Below are positions 59,379 to 64,000 of a stretch of DNA of 64,000 bases, piece after piece (position 1 is the first letter of the stretch; each line of letters begins with the position of its first letter). Origin of the DNA: Vibrio owensii CAIM 1854 = LMG 25443 (GTDB taxonomy: Bacteria > Pseudomonadota > Gammaproteobacteria > Enterobacterales > Vibrionaceae); the NCBI RefSeq assembly GCF_000817815.1, contig NZ_JPRD01000015.1:62001-126000 (forward strand), given 5' to 3'. The position numbers were made by a program, and so were the translations under genes. The notes below the pieces were generated by a model. It did not search any database. It had not been told where the DNA came from and worked only from the letters and a program-made list of their open reading frames with translations.

Positions 59379-60428
59379 ATGGAATCATCAATGGGTTCAA
59401 ACTATGATAGTTTGCGCCCTGCGCAACTTCGCATGTTGACCATGTTACCGACTACAGCAGCAGCAAACACTCCAGAGGTGCAAAGACAAGCAAAGCGATT
59501 TCTTGAAGAACTTGAACAAACAAGAGGTGGGTTAAGAAACCGCTCTTGGGATAAGCTTGAAAGTCGGTGGGGTTTGTTTGTTACTTTCTGTTTTAGGTGT
59601 GGGGAGCAACCACTACCAGTCAAACACGAAGTGTTAATGAGTTATCTTTCCGAACGAGGGGCTTTGGTACATAGAAATACGCTTAAAGGCGATCTGTGGG
59701 CCATTAATACTATTCATTTCAACGCTGGCTTTAGTAAACCATGCGATGATCCCGCGGTAAAGGCACTGGTAAAAACCATCAGTGACGAGCAAGTTGAGGC
59801 AGGAACTGGCATTAAGCAGGCTACACCTATAACACTTGATGACCTGCGTGTAATTTCAGAATCTTACGAACATTCAAGTAGTTTGCACGATATTAGAGAC
59901 CTCGCCATACTGGGTACCGCTTTTTCATGCCTACTACGTGGAAGTGAGTTGCGTCGTATTAAGTTAGGTCATATCGATTTCACTAGAGCAAAACTCACGA
60001 TTCCTTTTACCAAAACAAATCACTCAGGTGCGCCTGACATAGCCCCAATTAGTAAGATGGCACTAAGATGGATTGAGAAGTACCTTAAATCGGCCAACTT
60101 TGATCTAAATGACAAGGAGCAATTTGTATTTCGTAGGCTGACTCCACGCCATACGCTACATCGTGACAAAAGCGCATGTATTGGTAAAGATGCATTAAGC
60201 CGCTGTTATAAAAGAGCTTATGAACTTGTTGAGCTCAATCATATCGGTGAAACTCCATTTTCAACACACTCAACACGCGTTGGTTCTTGTCAGGCTCTGT
60301 GGGCTGCTGGAGTCGAACTTGGCGAAATTATGAAGCTTGGTAGATGGTCAACGGAGGCTATTGCTTATCAATATGGAAGAGGGTTTGAACCAAATACGGA
60401 AACAGTAAATAGTATTCTTAGTTTCTGA
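59379..60428 (+). CDS. Cre-like tyrosine recombinase
   Basis: 349 residues from 59379 (Cre has 343); the frame is open from 59202, but that would read through the SOS box. The sequence aligns by eye to P1 Cre: R-S-W-D-K-L-E-S-R-W near the start, H-R-N-T-L-K-G-D-L, D-I-R-D-L-A-I-L-G with L-L-R-G-S-E-L (first arginine), S-T-H-S-T-R-V-G-S (His-x-x-Arg), L-G-R-W-S-T (Trp) and I-A-Y-Q-Y-G-R (tyrosine). All catalytic residues are present. It lies 82 bp from lolE and is the likely integrase of the element; dimer resolution is an alternative role. Confidence 0.88.
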   Translation: MESSMGSNYDSLRPAQLRMLTMLPTTAAANTPEVQRQAKRFLEELEQTRGGLRNRSWDKLESRWGLFVTFCFRCGEQPLPVKHEVLMSYLSERGALVHRNTLKGDLWAINTIHFNAGFSKPCDDPAVKALVKTISDEQVEAGTGIKQATPITLDDLRVISESYEHSSSLHDIRDLAILGTAFSCLLRGSELRRIKLGHIDFTRAKLTIPFTKTNHSGAPDIAPISKMALRWIEKYLKSANFDLNDKEQFVFRRLTPRHTLHRDKSACIGKDALSRCYKRAYELVELNHIGETPFSTHSTRVGSCQALWAAGVELGEIMKLGRWSTEAIAYQYGRGFEPNTETVNSILSF

Positions 60429-60446
60429 TTCTCTTGAGGCTTCATT

Positions 60447-60479
60447 GGCTGGAGGTGGATAAGAAACCAACATCCAGCC
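60447..60479. repeat. Imperfect dyad between integrase and lolE
   Basis: GGCTGGAGGTGG (60447-60458) and CCAACATCCAGCC (60467-60479) form an imperfect inverted repeat around an 8-bp spacer ATAAGAAA. Placed directly after the recombinase at the element-chromosome edge, it is a candidate crossover site or a weak terminator. Confidence 0.4.
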
Positions 60480-60510
60480 TAATGCCAGGAGGGGTATAAA
60501 CTTAAAATGT

Positions 60511-61761
60511 TTACTTTGAACTCAAAACGAAGGCTGGGTTTAATTTCGATGCCCGTGAAGCGGGATACCAGGTCGCTATCAAACTTAGAACAATAGCAGT
60601 ACAAGACACTAAAACCACATCGGTCCAGATAACATGAGATGGCAAAAAGTTTACAAAGTAAATATCGCCTGAAAGGAATTGATGACCAATTAACCTCTCG
60701 ATCCCCTTAATTATCGGTGTAAGGTTGAGAGCAATTAAAACCCCAATAATGCTACCACAAAGACTACCAAACACACCTGAAAACACACCTTGCCAAATAA
60801 AGATCCGTTTAATCAAACCGTCTTGTGCTCCCATAGTACGAAGGATTGCAATCTCGGCCGCACGATCTTTTACCGCCATCATCAATGTTGAGACAATATT
60901 GAAGCAGGCCACGCCAATAACTAATACCATCACCAAATACATGATGGTGCGAACGAGTTGAATATCTCGGTACAAAAAGCCAAACTTTTGTTGCCAGCTT
61001 TTCAAGTAAACATAAACATCAATTAGACTACCGACTTCACGAACTATCGATGGAGCATTCAATACATCATCAGTTTTCAGCGAAATGCCTGTAATTCCAT
61101 CACCTAAGCGAGAATAAGCTTGAGCATCTTTAAGAGGCACTAGTGCTAATGAGTGATCGATTTGACCATTTAGCGTTAGGAATCCAACGACCTTAACTCG
61201 AACGCGCCTTGGGGCTTGAACCTTATTTGAATGGCTAGCTTGCGGGATCATTAATGTAATATAGTCTCCAACATCTACCATTAGCTCATTGGCTACACCT
61301 CGACCAATAATTATTTGTTGTTTATCAGCATGAAAGTTTTGCCAGACGTTGGGGTCAATAAAATCAGTTATTCGTGAAACGGCTTGCTCAAGCTCAGGAT
61401 CAATTCCACGCACTTCAATAGCTTTTAATTTGCTACCTTTCTCTGCCAGCCCTGTAAGTCGAACATATGGCGCAGCGGCAACCACTTGCTCGTGACTTAA
61501 GGCTTGTTTCATGGTTTTGTTGAAGTGCTTTAGAGGGCCATTCGCGCCCTCTAGTTCACCATGAGGAATCACAGAAAGCACTCGCGATTTCAACTCACGT
61601 TCAAAGCCATTCATCGCTGATAAGCCAATGATGATGACTGCTACACCGACCGCAATGCCGATGGTAGAGGAGAGTGAAATGAAAGACACCATCTTGCTAC
61701 GCTTTTTAGCACGACTAAAACGTCCACCGATCATCAAAGCTAAAGATGAAAACAAAATCAA
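60511..61761 (-). CDS. lolE: Lipoprotein-releasing ABC permease LolE
   Basis: 416 residues. It matches LolE rather than LolC: G-L-S-A-M-N-G-F-E-R-E-L, V-I-P-H-G-E-L-E, G-Q-I-D-H-S-L-A near the middle and I-G-H-Q-F-L-S-G-D-I-Y-F in the last third. Four membrane segments and a large periplasmic domain. In the LolCDE complex it extracts outer-membrane lipoproteins and hands them to LolA. 13 bp after lolD. Host chromosomal gene. Confidence 0.93.
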   Translation of the reverse strand: MILFSSLALMIGGRFSRAKKRSKMVSFISLSSTIGIAVGVAVIIIGLSAMNGFERELKSRVLSVIPHGELEGANGPLKHFNKTMKQALSHEQVVAAAPYVRLTGLAEKGSKLKAIEVRGIDPELEQAVSRITDFIDPNVWQNFHADKQQIIIGRGVANELMVDVGDYITLMIPQASHSNKVQAPRRVRVKVVGFLTLNGQIDHSLALVPLKDAQAYSRLGDGITGISLKTDDVLNAPSIVREVGSLIDVYVYLKSWQQKFGFLYRDIQLVRTIMYLVMVLVIGVACFNIVSTLMMAVKDRAAEIAILRTMGAQDGLIKRIFIWQGVFSGVFGSLCGSIIGVLIALNLTPIIKGIERLIGHQFLSGDIYFVNFLPSHVIWTDVVLVSCTAIVLSLIATWYPASRASKLNPAFVLSSK

Positions 61762-61774
61762 AACCTCTTGCTTG

Positions 61775-62464
61775 CTAATTCTGTGTTAAACGGTTTACCA
61801 ATAAACCGTCCCGCATGTACATTTGACGATCCATTTTTACTGCAAGCTCGTTGTCATGCGTGACTACTAAGAATGCAACATTGGATTCAATACTCAATTC
61901 ACGCATTAAGTCATAAACCTTTAACGCCGTGGTGTGGTCTAAGTTACCAGTAGGCTCATCGGCTAATACTAAATCAGGTTTGCTTACCAAAGCTCGAGCG
62001 ATAGCCACACGTTGACGTTCACCACCAGAGAGCTCAGCAGGGCGATGATCCATCCGATGACCCAAACCAACTTTCTCAAGAAGGGCTTTTGCTTCTGTTC
62101 TTGCAATTGACACTTTAGTTCCACCGATCAAAAGTGGCATTGAAACGTTTTCAATCGCAGTGAAATCGGAAAGCAGGTGATGGAATTGATAAACAAAGCC
62201 AAGATGCTTATTGCGCAATACAGCTTGTTCATTGGGGGTCAATGCAGACAGATTCTGTCCTAAAAAATCTACTTCTCCTCGAGAAGCCTCATCTAACGCT
62301 CCAAGGATGTGCAGAAGTGTACTTTTCCCCGACCCAGATGAGCCGACGATAGAAACCAGCTCACCTTTATCTATATCAAAACTTACGCCTTTTAGCACTT
62401 CAGTACTTACCGAAGCCTCACGATAAATTTTTCGAATGTCGCGACATTCTAGTAGCTTATTCAA
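61775..62464 (-). CDS. lolD: Lipoprotein-releasing ABC ATPase LolD
   Basis: 229 residues. Walker A G-S-S-G-S-G-K-S-T, Q-loop, ABC signature L-S-G-G-E-R-Q-R, Walker B L-V-L-A-D-E-P-T-G-N-L-D and H-loop V-V-T-H-D are all present. L-G-F-V-Y-Q-F-H-H-L-L is typical of LolD. Drives lipoprotein release by ATP hydrolysis. lolC, usually just upstream, is not in the window. Confidence 0.95.
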   Translation of the reverse strand: MNKLLECRDIRKIYREASVSTEVLKGVSFDIDKGELVSIVGSSGSGKSTLLHILGALDEASRGEVDFLGQNLSALTPNEQAVLRNKHLGFVYQFHHLLSDFTAIENVSMPLLIGGTKVSIARTEAKALLEKVGLGHRMDHRPAELSGGERQRVAIARALVSKPDLVLADEPTGNLDHTTALKVYDLMRELSIESNVAFLVVTHDNELAVKMDRQMYMRDGLLVNRLTQN

Positions 62465-62650
62465 ATCTCAGAACCTCAATAAGACCAACTGTAAACTCAC
62501 GAAAGGAGATGATAATAATTGCAGACAGTCTCAGGGTAACCTTAAGTACAGCTACTAATAAAACCTTGAATAAATAACTCACAATTGGGGAATGGGCACC
62601 AAAAATAAAAGTGCCTCGCCTTGTTTTACTAAAATTAGATATATTAGATC

Positions 62651-62680
62651 AAAGGTCTGACTAAAAAGCCAGACCTTTGT
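62651..62680 (-). terminator. Intrinsic terminator after the chemotaxis gene
   Basis: CAAAGGTCTG (62651-62660) and CAGACCTTTG (62671-62680) form a 10-bp stem on the minus strand, 50 bp beyond the chemoreceptor stop. It separates that gene from lolD. Confidence 0.7.
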
Positions 62681-62729
62681 TGAACCTCTCAGTGGTCAAT
62701 GAGATTTTTTGACTGAGCCACCTTGACTC

Positions 62730-64000
62730 TTATACTCGAAATTGAGAAAGAATATCCGACTGCTGATTAATGACTCCAACCTGGCAATCAATGTTATCGT
62801 GGGTTTTGGATGTATTTTCACTAACTGAAAGGGACAGTTCTTGAATTTTACTGGTGTTAGCGTTGATTTCCTCTGCAACAAGGCTTTGTTCTTCCGCGGC
62901 AGATGCAATCTGTAAGTTCATATCAGATATTTTTGAGATAGCCTCACGTATAGTCAATAGTGCTTTATTCGTATCATGAGCGCGAGTAACAGCTTCTTCG
63001 CTTAAACTTCGGTTAGACGACATTGCATCGACTACAAACTGAGTATCAGAATGAAGCTTCGATATGATAGAACCAATCTCTGAAGTTGATTCTTGAGTAC
63101 GTTTAGCAAGGTTTCGGACTTCATCGGCCACAACAGCAAATCCTCTACCTTGTTCTCCAGCTCTCGCTGCCTCGATCGCGGCATTCAAGGCAAGTAGGTT
63201 AGTTTGTTCTGCAATCTCATTGATTACGTTGATTACTGTATTGATTTCATGAGTAGAAGTTTCTAACTCTACGACACGTGAGGAAGTTTCAACAACTGAG
63301 TCAGATAACTTTGAGATTGCATTTACGGTGGACTCAACAACTTTACTCCCTGAGTTGGTTGCATCATCTGCTTCTTGAGCCGCTGCAGCTGCGTTCTGCG
63401 CATTTAAAGCAACATCTGAGGCAGTCGTTGACATCTCATGCATTGCTGTTGCTAGTTGTTCGATTTCTTGACCTTGAGTGGTCATAGCCGTGGCGGATTG
63501 CTCAGAAGCTTTGAATGTGCCTTGAGAGATACCTGTTAAAGTGTCAGCTATCTCTTTCAGGCTGATTACCTGATCACGCAATTTTTTAGTGAAAACATTG
63601 AAGTTTTTAGCAAGCTCCGCAAATTCAGGATCTGTTTTTTCATCCAATTGCTTTGTTAAGTCACCATCGCCAACAGCAATATCATTCAACGCAACGTTCA
63701 ATGTACGAATCGGCTTCATAAGATGATTAATGATCAGAAGCAGCACAAAGACTGATACAACAATTGCAAGTAGTACACTTAATATCGAGGTATTTCGGAC
63801 TTCGCTTACAGCTTTGAAGGCAATGTCTTCATCCAATATCCCACCCACCAAATAGTCAGTTCCAGGAACTGCAGAAAATAGCAATACATATTCTTTGCCA
63901 TCTAGCTGAATGCGCTGCTGCTCTCGAATTTTTACTGAAGCCCCTTGATAAATACTACTAACAACTTTGCCATTGTTGCTTGCGTCCTGATCTGCCACGA
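62730..64000 (-). CDS. Methyl-accepting chemotaxis protein, partial
   Basis: The 5' end lies beyond the window; 423 residues are seen. There is the C-terminal end of a dCACHE-like periplasmic sensor (V-P-G-T-D-Y-L-V-G), a membrane segment, a HAMP domain, and the signalling domain with the hairpin tip [19 protein letters not shown]. Methylation helices flank the tip. It couples an unknown ligand to CheA/CheW. Host gene. Confidence 0.95.
   Translation of the reverse strand, partial: VADQDASNNGKVVSSIYQGASVKIREQQRIQLDGKEYVLLFSAVPGTDYLVGGILDEDIAFKAVSEVRNTSILSVLLAIVVSVFVLLLIINHLMKPIRTLNVALNDIAVGDGDLTKQLDEKTDPEFAELAKNFNVFTKKLRDQVISLKEIADTLTGISQGTFKASEQSATAMTTQGQEIEQLATAMHEMSTTASDVALNAQNAAAAAQEADDATNSGSKVVESTVNAISKLSDSVVETSSRVVELETSTHEINTVINVINEIAEQTNLLALNAAIEAARAGEQGRGFAVVADEVRNLAKRTQESTSEIGSIISKLHSDTQFVVDAMSSNRSLSEEAVTRAHDTNKALLTIREAISKISDMNLQIASAAEEQSLVAEEINANTSKIQELSLSVSENTSKTHDNIDCQVGVINQQSDILSQFRV

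Noticed and set aside
1..60428. Conjugation, virion or replication-initiator genes
   Set aside because: No relaxase, type IV secretion, capsid, terminase or Rep motif could be recognised; the element class is left open.
1..64000. CRISPR array, tRNA or rRNA genes
   Set aside because: No regularly spaced repeats and no tRNA or rRNA-like sequence were recognised on either strand.

Overview
The window looks like the right-hand part of a large accessory element inserted in a Vibrio-type (Vibrionaceae) genome. Host-type chromosomal genes are confined to the last 3.5 kb: lolE, lolD and the 3' part of a methyl-accepting chemotaxis gene. A GlyGly-CTERM trypsin-like protease and two TfoX-family proteins also fit a marine gammaproteobacterium. 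The rest is AT-rich, made mostly of short unrecognised genes with small membrane and exported proteins, several selfish modules, and DNA-metabolism genes of plasmid/phage type. I saw no virion, conjugation or recognisable replication-initiator gene, so the element type (integrated plasmid, ICE or phage-plasmid) is open.

Layout. 0-5.4 kb: a protein with three tandem double-stranded-RNA-binding domains, an Rmf/CrpP-like mini-protein, several small genes, a palindrome-rich non-coding region with a lox-like 13-9-13 inverted repeat, a 339-bp oddly composed insert with inverted ends, and a two-gene (split) version of the DNA-phosphorothioation-associated putative methyltransferase. 5.7-12 kb: secreted protease, LPD1-type putative metallopeptidase, TfoX-like protein, FKBP lipoprotein, zinc-ribbon protein. 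12.2-19.4 kb: a dead tyrosine recombinase, VapBC, and a run of hypothetical genes that repeatedly carry the same AGGAAAC leader. 19.4-30.2 kb: exported paralogues, MmcB-like nuclease, HicB-like gene, a string of tiny membrane proteins. 30.2-31.4 kb: an ISAs1-family insertion with intact ends. 31.5-45.6 kb: Tus-like protein, UvrD-like helicase, RecX, UmuDC with a LexA box, TraR/DksA-like protein, orphan DNA methyltransferase, second TfoX-like protein, DUF2726 nuclease-like protein.

45.7-51.3 kb holds the most interesting locus: a Ycf46-type AAA+ ATPase, a DUF1257 (Ycf35-like) protein, a DUF2997 protein and four membrane proteins that all end in the same short tail, R-K-I-S-L-D/S; the ATPase itself ends in the related R-Q-I-N-L-N. 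The tail is written with different synonymous codons in each gene, which argues for selection on the peptide. Two tailed proteins are divergent from the ATPase and share with it a promoter region carrying three direct repeats. I read this as one system in which a common C-terminal peptide links membrane components to a shared partner.

51.3-60.4 kb: small genes, a DnaQ-like exonuclease, a duplicated-HTH regulator, a second MmcB-like nuclease, and a Cre-like tyrosine recombinase whose upstream region contains a perfect LexA box. With the UmuDC box this suggests that the element's mobility and mutagenesis respond to DNA damage. All family assignments are by reading motifs; no database search was possible.
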